DNA of 64,000 nucleotides from Microbacterium maritypicum (lineage in GTDB: Bacteria > Actinomycetota > Actinomycetes > Actinomycetales > Microbacteriaceae), in contig NZ_CP168030.1 in assembly GCF_041529975.1 (NCBI RefSeq), forward strand, positions 1,798,001 to 1,862,000. The letters are read 5' to 3'. Both the position numbers and the translations under genes were made by a program. Below the pieces are notes generated by a model that did not search any database, was not told the origin of the DNA, and saw only the letters and a program-made list of their open reading frames with translations. Positions within the stretch are counted from its first letter, which is position 1. The number at the start of each line of letters is the position of its first letter. Of the stretch, positions 29,804 to 38,578 are shown piece after piece.

Positions 29804-31353
29804 GATCGGGGCGAGACTTCGGAGGTGAGTAGATGCAGTCGGGATGCGATGCTGACGGCGTCGTCGCGCGTCGAACACCCGAGCTTGCGGTAAAGCGATC
29901 TCAGCTGCGACTTGATCGTGTTCGGTGAGACGAGCAACGACGCGGCGAGAGCGGCGGTCGTGGCATGCAGCGGAAGAGCTTGGAGAACGCGGAGTTCACT
30001 CGCGGTGAGGGTGGGCGGACGTGGGCGGTCGGCGGCGGCCAGCCCCCCGGTCGCGGCCGCGAAGGAGGTTGCTTCCTCCGGGGAGAGGCGTTCCTGCACC
30101 CGGGTTATCAGCTGGAGGGGAATCTGCGAGACGAGTCGCCGCCGCCCCGGCCTCGAAGCGATTCGCGCGACCTGCGCAGCCGTCTCCGAGGCGACCGCAT
30201 CGGTGAGTGCGCACTCCAACCACGCAGACAGGAGGATCGACTCCGCGCGTGCACCCGGCCCCAACGATCGGGCGGTGGACATCTGACGCAGTCCCGAAGC
30301 GGCGACATCCAGGCGCGACTCGAGAAGTGCGTGGCGGATGATCGCCATGCGCGTGAGCGGTCCCGATCGAGCGGTCTCCTCGGCGATCCGTCTGGCGGCG
30401 GTCGTGTCTCCGGTAGACCAGAGTGCGTCGATCGACACGGAGTTGATGACGTCGGTCGCGAACGAGCCGTGCTGATCCGGATGCGCGTCGCGTGCGAGAG
30501 CAACGGCCTCGATCGCATCGTCGGGATGCTGCAGCACGAGCAGTCGCCGTGACCGCGCGAGCAGCGCGAACGGCCAGGTCAGCTCGATGCTGTCATAGGT
30601 TTCGAGCTGGCTGAGGAGTTCGTCGGTGTCCGGGTCCATGCTGTCGACGGCGAGCAGAGCGCGTGCGCATCGTTCCGTCATAGCCGTCGCCGTCAGATGG
30701 GCGCGTGTGGGTTCAGGCAACGTGGCGAGCTCTCTCAGCGAGCTCTCGGCATCGTCGATCGAGCCGCGAACGGCGTGGGTGAGTGCGGTGCGCCCGAGCG
30801 CCATCCGTTCCGCATCGGTCTGCTGCGACAATCTCCCGAGGTCCCGGGCGGTGGCGAATTCCAGCAGCGCGGCCGCGGATTCTCCGGCCGCGAGCAGGGT
30901 CGATCCGATCTGCTGGTGATAGAACCAGAGCGGTCCGTCCGGGCGCTCGCGGGATTCGACGCGGACTTGCAGGATGCGGTCTTGCAGGCGACGAGCGTAG
31001 ATCATCGCGGCCGCCACGTCTCCGCTCAACCGGAAGGCCACCATCTGCACAAGCGTGAAGATGTCGAGTTCGTCCGCGCTCATGTTCCGCGCGTCGTCGG
31101 GATAGATGAGGGGTTTGAACGGGCGGTTCGTCCGCGCCAGCACGGGCGTCATGCGGTGCACGATGCGCAGCACCGGGTACCGCTCCAGGAGAGGCGTCGG
31201 AAGTGACTCGACGGCGGACACGAGCTCATCGGCGTGCACGCTGTACAACGGCCAGATGTTCATCATGGCCGCGTGAGCCACCGCTTCGCTGCTCTTCGAG
31301 AGCACGGCGCTCCGCAGCGCCTCGATCGCCCGCGTGCTGTCCGTCAGGTTCAT
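29800..31353 (-). CDS. MalT-like LuxR regulator without ATPase domain, copy 1
   Basis: A 517-residue regulator. The C-terminal LuxR HTH (LTASELRVLQALPLHATTAAL and VSPNTIKSQLRSLYRKLGCS) follows ~430 residues of alpha-helical, TPR-like repeats (for example SADELDIFTLVQMVAFRLSGDVAAAMIYARRL). No Walker A site is present, unlike full-length LAL/MalT regulators. The start is ATG 31353 (MNLTD), the same residues that start the copy at 43994; the frame to 31737 runs antisense-like through the amidase gene. It is 49 bp after the amidase stop and coupled to the ThrE-like gene. It probably binds the CGGGTG repeats at this locus (inference). Confidence 0.85.
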   Translation of the reverse strand: MNLTDSTRAIEALRSAVLSKSSEAVAHAAMMNIWPLYSVHADELVSAVESLPTPLLERYPVLRIVHRMTPVLARTNRPFKPLIYPDDARNMSADELDIFTLVQMVAFRLSGDVAAAMIYARRLQDRILQVRVESRERPDGPLWFYHQQIGSTLLAAGESAAALLEFATARDLGRLSQQTDAERMALGRTALTHAVRGSIDDAESSLRELATLPEPTRAHLTATAMTERCARALLAVDSMDPDTDELLSQLETYDSIELTWPFALLARSRRLLVLQHPDDAIEAVALARDAHPDQHGSFATDVINSVSIDALWSTGDTTAARRIAEETARSGPLTRMAIIRHALLESRLDVAASGLRQMSTARSLGPGARAESILLSAWLECALTDAVASETAAQVARIASRPGRRRLVSQIPLQLITRVQERLSPEEATSFAAATGGLAAADRPRPPTLTASELRVLQALPLHATTAALAASLLVSPNTIKSQLRSLYRKLGCSTRDDAVSIASRLHLLTSEVSPRS

Positions 31354-31402
31354 CGTCTCAGCGCGCGCCGAGGCGCTGCGCGCGTTCTGTGGCATCGGAG
31401 AC

Positions 31403-32443
31403 TCAGCTCGGACGGGACGAAGCCACCGCACCGTGTCCGGCGGCGAGACGACGGAGATCGGTGAGGGACAGGAAATGCAATTCACCGCGCTCCTCGAACT
31501 TCGTCGAGACGTTGCCCGCCAGGCCTCCTTCGATCGCGAGACCGCTGCCCAGATCGAGGACCAGCGGGGGGCTGCCCTCGGCGAAGTCGACATCCGCGAG
31601 GTCGACCCACACGATGTTCGGGCGCGTCGTCGATTCGAACACATAGCGGAGGCGGGTGAGATCCGCGACGACCTGCCAGATGGTCTGCGATGCATCCGGT
31701 CTGCCTTCGTCCGGCAGACGGAAGGGCTGGGCGGCATTGCGGATCACGCTGAACATCGACGCGATGGCCTCGAGCTGGGTCTTCGGCTGCGGCAGACGAC
31801 GGACGTAGTGGGCGGCACGGGCGAAACGGTCGGGGGCGAGCGTCGTCCCAGGCAGGGGGTTCTCGCCGCCGAACCCGTCGATCTGTGAAAGCAGCGCGAG
31901 CTGCTCGTCATACTTCGGCGAGTTCGTCATCACCCGAAACTCCGCCCCGTGGTGGACCTCGACGTCGCCGTCGATGTACTCGATGATCGCGGAATCGCCG
32001 GATGCGTCGTCCAGGGCCAGATGAATCGTGGGGACCTCACCCGTGACGGGGTCCGTGAGCTGGACCACCTGCACGCGGTTCGAGGTGATCCACCCCACGG
32101 CTTCCGCCACCGTGGCGAAATTGTCGAGGAAGTACTGCAACCAGACGGCCTGACTCAGCGCTGGTCGTGACGGATCGAGCTCTCCGTATGAGGATTCGGC
32201 GAGCCAGAGAACGTGCCCGGCGAGCCCCGCCTCGTTCACCCCGTCGACCGTGATCATGTCGAAGGCCGTGGCGACGATGCTGCCGTACCGGGATTGCCAG
32301 GTCAGAGCGCCGTCGACTCCGTCGTCGCGGCGCGACCCTCTCGGCAGCTTCCACAGATTGGTGCCCAGATCGCGGTGGTAGTCCATGTTCCGTCCGACGA
32401 TCACCGCTCCGTCGGCGTCGGGCCAGACCACTCTTGTGCACAT
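31403..32443 (-). CDS. Choloylglycine-hydrolase-family linear amidase, copy 1
   Basis: A 346-residue Ntn-hydrolase of the bile salt hydrolase / penicillin V acylase family. Met1 is followed directly by Cys2 (MCTRVVW), the N-terminal nucleophile exposed on Met removal. GRNMDYH carries the conserved Arg and Asp, and MTNSPKYDEQ the conserved Asn. There is no signal peptide. Family members cleave linear amides: conjugated bile acids, penicillin V or N-acyl homoserine lactones. Which of these applies cannot be read here. It heads an operon with LuxR, ThrE-like and AI-2E genes. A clear paralogue lies at 46211-47302. Confidence 0.88.
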   Translation of the reverse strand: MCTRVVWPDADGAVIVGRNMDYHRDLGTNLWKLPRGSRRDDGVDGALTWQSRYGSIVATAFDMITVDGVNEAGLAGHVLWLAESSYGELDPSRPALSQAVWLQYFLDNFATVAEAVGWITSNRVQVVQLTDPVTGEVPTIHLALDDASGDSAIIEYIDGDVEVHHGAEFRVMTNSPKYDEQLALLSQIDGFGGENPLPGTTLAPDRFARAAHYVRRLPQPKTQLEAIASMFSVIRNAAQPFRLPDEGRPDASQTIWQVVADLTRLRYVFESTTRPNIVWVDLADVDFAEGSPPLVLDLGSGLAIEGGLAGNVSTKFEERGELHFLSLTDLRRLAAGHGAVASSRPS

Positions 32444-32514
32444 GTCGGTGTCTCTCTCTCGGGTTCGTCGGGGATCGGCAAGATTGCGCTTCTATGCCGG
32501 AGCAGGAATGAAGG

Positions 32515-32769
32515 TCATCCACGCTTCCGCGGTCGGAACCAGGGGAACAGGGAACCGATGACCACGCCGGCAGCCAGAACCGCGAGAAACCAGCCCCAGG
32601 CGGGCATCGTGAACTCCAGGAACAGGAATCTCAGCGTCGCGGGAGCCACATTCGAGAACACGAAGGAGAGCGCGGCGATGGCGATGATGATGGCGATGAT
32701 CGCCTTCGCGCCGTTCGCCTTCGCCTTCTGTTCCGTACCGCTGCCTGTCGTGCTTTCCTTCTCGGGCAT
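32515..32769 (-). CDS. LapA-like (DUF1049) small membrane protein
   Basis: An 84-residue protein with a charged N-terminus, two membrane helices (about 24-43 and 56-75) and a basic end (FRPRKRG), the LapA-domain layout. AGGAGGAG lies just before the ATG. It is upstream of the amidase gene on the same strand with a 71-bp gap and divergent from the amidohydrolase, so it may be the first gene of that operon. In other bacteria LapA proteins help assemble lipopolysaccharide; in actinobacteria the role is not known. Confidence 0.75.
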   Translation of the reverse strand: MPEKESTTGSGTEQKAKANGAKAIIAIIIAIAALSFVFSNVAPATLRFLFLEFTMPAWGWFLAVLAAGVVIGSLFPWFRPRKRG

Positions 32770-32817
32770 ACGTCTCCTCCTCCTGCTCCCGCGCGCTCGC
32801 GGGCCGCTCCAGGGAGG

Positions 32818-32959
32818 AGACTACTCACCTTTCGTGCCGCTCCACGAGAGGATGAGAGCCGGGTGAAGGGCAGGGGGCGGACAGGGTCATCACCCGAATG
32901 ACGGGTCGGGGGAAATCTCTCGCCGGGACGCATCCACCGCGCAGCCCGCGGCATAGTCT
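32818..32959. promoter_or_regulatory. Divergent promoter with degenerate CGGGTG repeats
   Basis: TAGTCT boxes face both ways: minus strand 32823-32818 toward the LapA-like gene, and plus strand 32954-32959, 7 nt before the amidohydrolase ATG, in leaderless style. Between them lie CGGGTG (32860-32865), CAGGGG (32871), CAGGGT (32882), CGGGTG on the minus strand (32896-32891) and CGGGTC (32902-32907), a loose version of the arrays near 43.7 and 47.4 kb. Confidence 0.45.
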
Positions 32960-32966
32960 CGCGGCC

Positions 32967-34250
32967 ATGGCCCCAGGGACGCATGCACCTCAGAGAATGA
33001 TCATTCGCGACGCTCGCGTCTTCGACGGCGTGAATGCGAAGACACAGGACAACGTCGATGTCCTGATCGAAGGTCCCTTCGTCGTGGCCGTATCCTCGGC
33101 TCCCGTCGCCGGCGACGCCTCCGACGGCGTGATCGAGATCGACGCGAAAGGGCGCTTCCTGATGCCGGGCCTGAGCGATGCCCACGTGCACCTCATGGGC
33201 AACGCCAACAGCATGATGGAGTTCCTGCAGGGTCCGACCGGCGCGCTGTACGGGAACACGATCGCCGAGGCGAAACGGATGCTGCTGCGCGGGTTCACGA
33301 CGGTGCGGGATATGGGTGGTGACACCGCTCCGGTGAAGTCGCTCATCGATCGCGGTGTATTCGAGGGGCCGCGCATCTTCCCCAGCCAGGCGATGATCTC
33401 GCAGACATCGGGACACGCTGACTTCTCGTTCGTCTACGACGTTCCGGAGGAGTTCGGCGGTGCACCGAGCCGGACCGAGGACATCCACTTCACCCGCGTC
33501 GCCGACGGAGTACCGCGCGTGTTGGCGGCTGTCCGGGAGCAGCTCAAGATGGGGGCGAGCCAGATCAAACTCACCCTCGGCGGTGGTGCTGCGTCGATGT
33601 ACGACCCACTGAACACTCTGCAGTACACGCCGGATGAGATCCGAGCCGCCGTGCAGGCAGCGACCGACTACGGCACCTACGTCGCCACCCACGTCTACAC
33701 GCCCGCCGGAATCGCCCGCGCTTTGGATGCCGGCGTCACATCGATCGAACACGGACACCTCGCCGACGAGGCGACGATCGCGCTGATCGCCGAGAAGGGC
33801 GCCTGGCTCTCGATGCAGCCCTTCGCCGAGGACGACCACCACTACCCCGACCCGGTGCGTGCCGCCAAGAACACCGAGATCTGCCACGGCACCGATGAGG
33901 TGTACGGCTGGGCGAAGCAGTATGGAGTGAAGACCGCATGGGGGACCGATCTGCTGCTCGAGCCGCAGTCTGCGGCCCGCCAGAGTGTCATGGCTGCGCG
34001 CCTCGGTGACTTCTACAGCAATGTGGACGCCCTCACGATGCTCACCTCCGGCAACGCGTCGCTGTTCGAGCTCGCGGGGGAGCGCAACAGTTACCGAGGC
34101 GCGAAGCTCGGCGTCATCGCGGAAGGATCCTGGGCGGACCTGATCCTCGTCAACGGAGATCCGATCGAAGACCTCTCGCTCATCGCCGACCCTGACGCGA
34201 ACTTCGCGCTCATCGTCAAGGGCGGCCAGGTCATCAAGAACGAGGCCTGA
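32967..34250 (+). CDS. Metal-dependent amidohydrolase (imidazolonepropionase/prolidase-like)
   Basis: A 427-residue amidohydrolase-superfamily enzyme. The HxH metal pair is in PGLSDAHVHLMG, the bridging Lys probably in ASQIKLTLGGG, further ligands in VATHVY and SIEHGHLAD, and the final Asp in AWGTDLLLE. Related enzymes cleave dipeptides, carnosine-like amides or ring amides. The ATG at 32967 has TAGTCT 7 nt ahead; ATG 32997 is the alternative. It begins the plus-strand operon with the ABC-like and YhgE/Pip genes, 52 bp before the next start. With the two Ntn-amidases nearby, it suggests that the cluster handles amide-linked compounds (inference). Confidence 0.83.
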   Translation: MAPGTHAPQRMIIRDARVFDGVNAKTQDNVDVLIEGPFVVAVSSAPVAGDASDGVIEIDAKGRFLMPGLSDAHVHLMGNANSMMEFLQGPTGALYGNTIAEAKRMLLRGFTTVRDMGGDTAPVKSLIDRGVFEGPRIFPSQAMISQTSGHADFSFVYDVPEEFGGAPSRTEDIHFTRVADGVPRVLAAVREQLKMGASQIKLTLGGGAASMYDPLNTLQYTPDEIRAAVQAATDYGTYVATHVYTPAGIARALDAGVTSIEHGHLADEATIALIAEKGAWLSMQPFAEDDHHYPDPVRAAKNTEICHGTDEVYGWAKQYGVKTAWGTDLLLEPQSAARQSVMAARLGDFYSNVDALTMLTSGNASLFELAGERNSYRGAKLGVIAEGSWADLILVNGDPIEDLSLIADPDANFALIVKGGQVIKNEA

Positions 34251-34302
34251 AGCCATGTCGGCTCCTATCGGCAATCTCAGGGCGAATCGAAGGGGAAGAG
34301 CG

Positions 34303-35073
34303 ATGACAGCTCCGACGGATCAGGGTGAGACCGATGAGGGTCTCGGCACACGCAGCGGGCACAGCGAGACGTTCGGCGAGGTGCTGATCACCGCGACCGG
34401 CATCGGTGTCGACGCCTCTTGGGGGCACATCTACGGACCTGTCGATCTCACGGTCCGAGCCGGCGGCGTCACGGTGCTCGTCGGCGCAGGAGGCCGCGGC
34501 CGTCAGGCGCTCCTGCTGACGTTGAGCGGGCGGATGAAGCCGACCACCGGACGACTCGAAGCGTTCGGACGCATCGACAAGCCGCATCATCTCTTCGGTC
34601 AGGCGGCGATCGCCAACGTCGACGAGGTCGACGGCATCCCGCAGACGATCCGCGTGCACGACATCGTGACCGAACAGGTGCGGTGGGCCGCCAAGTGGTA
34701 CCAGTGGGTGCCGCAGTCGACCGACGAGGATCTCGAACGCATCTGCCGCCCGGTATTCGGTGACTATTCGCTGCCGACGATGGACGCGATGGTCGAGGAG
34801 CTGCCGGAGTTCACAGCAGCCCTCTTCCGCATCGCCGTGGCCAACATCCGAAAGCCCCCGCTGCTGGTCGTCGGTGGCGTCGACACCCTCGCCAGCGTCG
34901 AGGGCTCCCGGCGTCTCCGTGAGCGCCTCATCGCTCTCGGTGCCGAGCAGACCGTCATCATGGCCGACGTCAACGGCGTCGAGAAGCAGGACGGCATCAC
35001 CGATGTGATCGAGGTCCACAACCTCACCGACCACGAATTCGCGGTCCTGGAACGAGAGGTCACCGGCCGATGA
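34303..35073 (+). CDS. ABC-ATPase-like protein that has lost its nucleotide-binding motifs
   Basis: A 256-residue protein aligned with ABC ATPases along its length but with every key motif changed. The P-loop position reads VGAGGRGRQALL, so the Walker A Lys and Ser/Thr are replaced. The signature region reads ELPEFTAALFRIAVANI instead of LSGGQ. Walker B reads LLVVGGVDTL without Asp-Glu, and the H-loop has no His (VIMADVNGVE). It is therefore probably a non-hydrolysing ABC fold. ATG 34303 has GGGGAAG ahead; the ATG at 34255 is less likely. It is coupled by ATGA to the YhgE/Pip gene, so it likely acts as a cytoplasmic partner of that membrane protein. Confidence 0.8.
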   Translation: MTAPTDQGETDEGLGTRSGHSETFGEVLITATGIGVDASWGHIYGPVDLTVRAGGVTVLVGAGGRGRQALLLTLSGRMKPTTGRLEAFGRIDKPHHLFGQAAIANVDEVDGIPQTIRVHDIVTEQVRWAAKWYQWVPQSTDEDLERICRPVFGDYSLPTMDAMVEELPEFTAALFRIAVANIRKPPLLVVGGVDTLASVEGSRRLRERLIALGAEQTVIMADVNGVEKQDGITDVIEVHNLTDHEFAVLEREVTGR

Positions 35074-37016
35074 TCGCCGCATTCTCACCCGGTAGCGATT
35101 TCAAGCGCTACTACCGCGGGCGCATGCCGCGTCTCGCCGTCGCCGTCATCATCCTGATGCCACTGCTGTACGGCGCACTGTACCTCTGGGCGTTCTGGAA
35201 CCCGTTCGGCAACGTGAACCATCTGCCCGTCGCCATCGTCAACCTCGACGAGGGGGCCGACGCGATGGGCGAGCCGCTCGATGCGGGTACCCAGGTCGTG
35301 AAGGGGATCGTCGATTCCGGGCAGCTCGAGACCCACGTCGTGGATGAGGCCGAAGGCACCGCAGGCCTCGAACACGGACGATATGCGTTCACGATCACGA
35401 TCCCTGCGGACTTCAGCGAGGCGATCGCATCGGCGGCGACGGGGGACCCCCGCCAGGCCGACCTGATCTTCACCTACAACGACGCGAACAACTACCTGTC
35501 GACCGTGATCGGTCAGGATGCTGCCGCTGAGGTCATCAACGACGTCACGGCGCAGGTGGGGGAGCAGGTCTTCCTCGCCGTCGCGACCGGGATCAAGGGG
35601 GAGCTGCCCACGATCCGCCAGGCCGCGGCCGGTATCGAGACGCTCAACTCCGGGGTCGACGAACTCAGCGCGGGAGCCGATCAACTCGCCACGGGTCTGG
35701 TGACGGCCAAGTCGGGCGCGGGGACGCTTTCCGCCGCCCTCGATGAACTCGTGGCCAACGTGGACGGTGCCGTCGGGCAGGTCGAGCGAGCCGTCAACGC
35801 CAACGGTCTCACGACCGGCGAACTGCAGCAGTTCGCCTCGTCCATCCGCACCAGCACCGACAGCCTCGACGGCGCACTGGCAGGTATCGCGGAAGCGAAC
35901 ACGCGGGCGCGGGCAGATCTGCAGGCGGTGATCGACGACGTGCGCGCCTCCGGCGACGACGAGCTGGCCGAGCGGCTGGAGAATGTGCAGCGATCGATCG
36001 AGCAGAGTGGTGTCGGGCAGGAGGTGTCGATCGCCTTCGACCGTCTCCGCAACGACGTCGACACCCTCGCCGGCGAGTTCGACAACCCGAGCAGTCGCGT
36101 GAACGTGATGCTGCGGGCTGTCGAGTCCGGCGGCATCAACAACACCCTGAACCAGGTCACGGGGAAGGCCGACGAACTGCGATCGGGCGCGGACCAGCTC
36201 GCGAGCGGCCTGGTCCAGCTCAGCGACGGTGCGAACGAGATCTCCGCGAACATGCCTGCGCTCGTGGCCGGCACCGCGGAACTTGCCAGCGGCGTCGAAT
36301 CGGGGATGAAACTGATCCCCCACTGGAACAGTGATCAGCAGTCGAGCTTCATCAAGACGCTGGCCGATCCCGTCGTGATGAAGCAGGTCACGAACAACGA
36401 GGCGAAGACCTTCGCCTACGGATTCGCACCGTTCTTCTTCGGGCTTGCGCTGTTCGTCGGCGGCATCATCGCGTGGATGCTCTTCACTCCGCTGCAGGCG
36501 CGTCCGCTGGCGCAAGGGCTCGGGTCCTTCCGAACCGTGCTCGCCTCCTATGCGCCCACGCTGGCGGTCGGCTTCCTGCAGGCGGCGATCCTCTACCTGG
36601 TCGTGCGGTTCGGACTGGGAATGGAGTACGCCAACCCCTGGGGCACATTCGGGTTCATGCTGCTCATGGTCGCGATGTTCATGGCCATGATCCAGATGTT
36701 CAATGCCGTCCTCGGGCCGGCCGTGGGCCGAGTGCTCACGCTCGCCTTCCTCATGGTGCAACTCACTTCCGCCGGAGGCGTGTACCCGGTCGCGGTGACG
36801 ACGCTGCCGTTCCAGTACATCCATTGGATCGATCCGATGACGGCCACCGTCACCGGGCTGAGGTTCATGATCCTGGGAGGCGCGGACTACCGGCTGTGGG
36901 TTGCGATCGGCACGATCGCCCTGCTCACAGTGGTGTTCCTCGCGATCTCGACGTTGGCCGCCCGGCGCAACAGGCAGTACAACATGGACCGCCTCTACCC
37001 ACCGGTCGAGGTATAG
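35070..37016 (+). CDS. YhgE/Pip-family membrane protein
   Basis: A 648-residue protein of the YhgE/Pip family (ABC-2-like membrane fold). One N-terminal helix (LAVAVIILMPLLYGALYLWAFW) and the family motif around NLPVAIVNLDEG-like sequence are followed by a long extracellular helical region (about residues 60-430, with repeated ELSAGADQLATGL-type coiled segments) and five or six C-terminal helices (about 445-635). The start overlaps the pseudo-ATPase stop by ATGA. In Firmicutes such proteins serve as phage infection factors or exporters linked to type VII secretion. Here, with an inactive ATPase-like partner, it could be an envelope scaffold or regulated exporter. Confidence 0.85.
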   Translation: MIAAFSPGSDFKRYYRGRMPRLAVAVIILMPLLYGALYLWAFWNPFGNVNHLPVAIVNLDEGADAMGEPLDAGTQVVKGIVDSGQLETHVVDEAEGTAGLEHGRYAFTITIPADFSEAIASAATGDPRQADLIFTYNDANNYLSTVIGQDAAAEVINDVTAQVGEQVFLAVATGIKGELPTIRQAAAGIETLNSGVDELSAGADQLATGLVTAKSGAGTLSAALDELVANVDGAVGQVERAVNANGLTTGELQQFASSIRTSTDSLDGALAGIAEANTRARADLQAVIDDVRASGDDELAERLENVQRSIEQSGVGQEVSIAFDRLRNDVDTLAGEFDNPSSRVNVMLRAVESGGINNTLNQVTGKADELRSGADQLASGLVQLSDGANEISANMPALVAGTAELASGVESGMKLIPHWNSDQQSSFIKTLADPVVMKQVTNNEAKTFAYGFAPFFFGLALFVGGIIAWMLFTPLQARPLAQGLGSFRTVLASYAPTLAVGFLQAAILYLVVRFGLGMEYANPWGTFGFMLLMVAMFMAMIQMFNAVLGPAVGRVLTLAFLMVQLTSAGGVYPVAVTTLPFQYIHWIDPMTATVTGLRFMILGGADYRLWVAIGTIALLTVVFLAISTLAARRNRQYNMDRLYPPVEV

Positions 37017-37092
37017 GAGGAGAGTCACCCTCACCACACGTCCTGGCACCTCATCCCACTTCACCCGTCCGATCTCTTCGTAGGAGCGAAAA

Positions 37093-38502
37093 GTGACCAC
37101 CAACACGCACAAGGCCCGGCAGTCGACGAACATCGACTCGACCATCAGCATCAATCCCGTCTTCGTTCGACCGGGCGAGGCCACCGAGTTCGACAAGTTC
37201 ACATTGCCGACCGGCCCGAGCCTGCCGGAGACGGCGTACCAGATCGTGCACGACGAGTCGATCCTCGACGGCAACTCGCGACTCAATCTCGCGACGTTCG
37301 TCGGCACCTGGATGGATGACGAGGCCAAGAAGCTGTACCTCGAAGCGGCCGACAAGAACATGATCGACAAGGACGAGTACCCGGCGACCGCGGCGATCGA
37401 GGATCGCTGCTGGCGGATCCTCGCCGACCTGTGGAACGTCCCGGACAAGAGCGACACGATCGGCACCTCGACGATCGGCTCGTCGGAGGCGTGCATGCTC
37501 GGCGGGCTCGCTCTCAAACGCCTGTGGCAGGAGAAGCGCACCGCTGAGGGCAAGTCGACGGACAAGCCGAACCTGATCATGTCGGCGGCTGTCCAGGTCG
37601 TGTGGGAGAAGTTCTGCAACTACTGGGACGTCGAGCCGCGTTACGTGCCGGTGAGCCCGGATCACATCATCCTCGACGGCTACAACCTCGAGGACTACGT
37701 CGACGAGAACACGATCGGCGTGGTGTCGATCCTCGGACAGACGTTCACCGGACTGTACGACGACACCATCGCGATCTCGAAGAAGCTCGATGAGATCCAG
37801 GCGAAGACCGGCCTCGACGTGAAGATCCACGTCGACGGGGCTTCCGGCGCGATGGTCGCACCGTTCTGTCAGCCGGACCTGGTGTGGGACTTCCAGCTGG
37901 ACCGGGTGAACTCCATCTCCACCTCGGGCCACAAGTACGGCCTCGTCTACCCCGGTGTCGGGTGGGTGGTCTGGCGCAACACCGCCGTGCTGCCCGAGAG
38001 CATGATCTTCCACGTGAGCTACCTCGGCGGGGACATGCCCACGCTCGCGCTGAACTTCTCTCGCCCCGGCGCGCAGGTGCTGCTGCAGTACTACCAGTTC
38101 CTCCGTCTCGGATTCGAGGGCTACCGCGAGGTGCAGCAGAACTCGATCGACGTCGCCACCTACCTCTCGAGCGAGATCGCGAAGATCGGCCCGTTCGATC
38201 TGATCAGCAACGGAGACACGATCCCCGTGTTCGCGTGGGTGCTGAAGGACGGACACACTGACAAGTGGACTCTGTACGACCTCGCCGATCGTCTGCGGAT
38301 GAAGGGGTGGCTCGTCCCCGCCTACCCGATGGCCGATGACATGTCGGATGTCGTCCTGCAGCGCATCGTCGTGAAGGTCGGGCTCAGCCGTGACCTCGCA
38401 TCGGCTCTGCTCGCGGACATCCGGGGCGAGGTGGCGTTCCTCGATGCGCTGACCACCCCGCTTCCGGATACCGCGAGCAGCGGATCACACTTCCACCACT
38501 GA
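37093..38502 (+). CDS. gadB: Glutamate decarboxylase
   Basis: A 469-residue PLP enzyme that converts glutamate to GABA and CO2, using up a cytoplasmic proton. The cofactor region shows HVDGASGAMVAPF and the PLP Lys in SISTSGHKYGLVYPGVGW. The C-terminus ends in a His-rich tail (SSGSHFHH); in E. coli GadB a C-terminal His gates the active site by pH, so a similar role is possible. AGGAG lies 7 nt before the GTG. No GadC-type glutamate/GABA antiporter is seen, though several unassigned membrane proteins follow. It lies 76 bp after YhgE/Pip, so may share its transcript. Confidence 0.93.
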   Translation: MTTNTHKARQSTNIDSTISINPVFVRPGEATEFDKFTLPTGPSLPETAYQIVHDESILDGNSRLNLATFVGTWMDDEAKKLYLEAADKNMIDKDEYPATAAIEDRCWRILADLWNVPDKSDTIGTSTIGSSEACMLGGLALKRLWQEKRTAEGKSTDKPNLIMSAAVQVVWEKFCNYWDVEPRYVPVSPDHIILDGYNLEDYVDENTIGVVSILGQTFTGLYDDTIAISKKLDEIQAKTGLDVKIHVDGASGAMVAPFCQPDLVWDFQLDRVNSISTSGHKYGLVYPGVGWVVWRNTAVLPESMIFHVSYLGGDMPTLALNFSRPGAQVLLQYYQFLRLGFEGYREVQQNSIDVATYLSSEIAKIGPFDLISNGDTIPVFAWVLKDGHTDKWTLYDLADRLRMKGWLVPAYPMADDMSDVVLQRIVVKVGLSRDLASALLADIRGEVAFLDALTTPLPDTASSGSHFHH

Positions 38503-38508
38503 TCCGTC

Positions 38509-38546
38509 CGATCGGGGAGGGCGCCGTCGTGCGCCCTCCCCGATCG
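38509..38546 (+). terminator. Strong hairpin after glutamate decarboxylase
   Basis: A perfect 16-bp inverted repeat (arms 38509-38524 and 38531-38546, CGATCGGGGAGGGCGC) with a 6-nt loop lies 7 bp after the gadB stop. No T-run follows, but the stem is very stable. It could terminate, attenuate or protect the 3' end, letting gadB be expressed above the downstream membrane genes. Confidence 0.65.
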
Positions 38547-38578
38547 CGCCTTCGAGTCACACAGAGAGGAGTGCGACG

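Noticed and set aside
37026..37067. CACCC repeats in the leader of gadB as a fourth array
   Set aside because: Only two good copies, and the spacing of intermediate ones is out of phase with the 11-12 bp period.
35085..37619. 844-residue minus-strand frame across YhgE/Pip
   Set aside because: Antisense to YhgE/Pip and gadB, both strongly supported.
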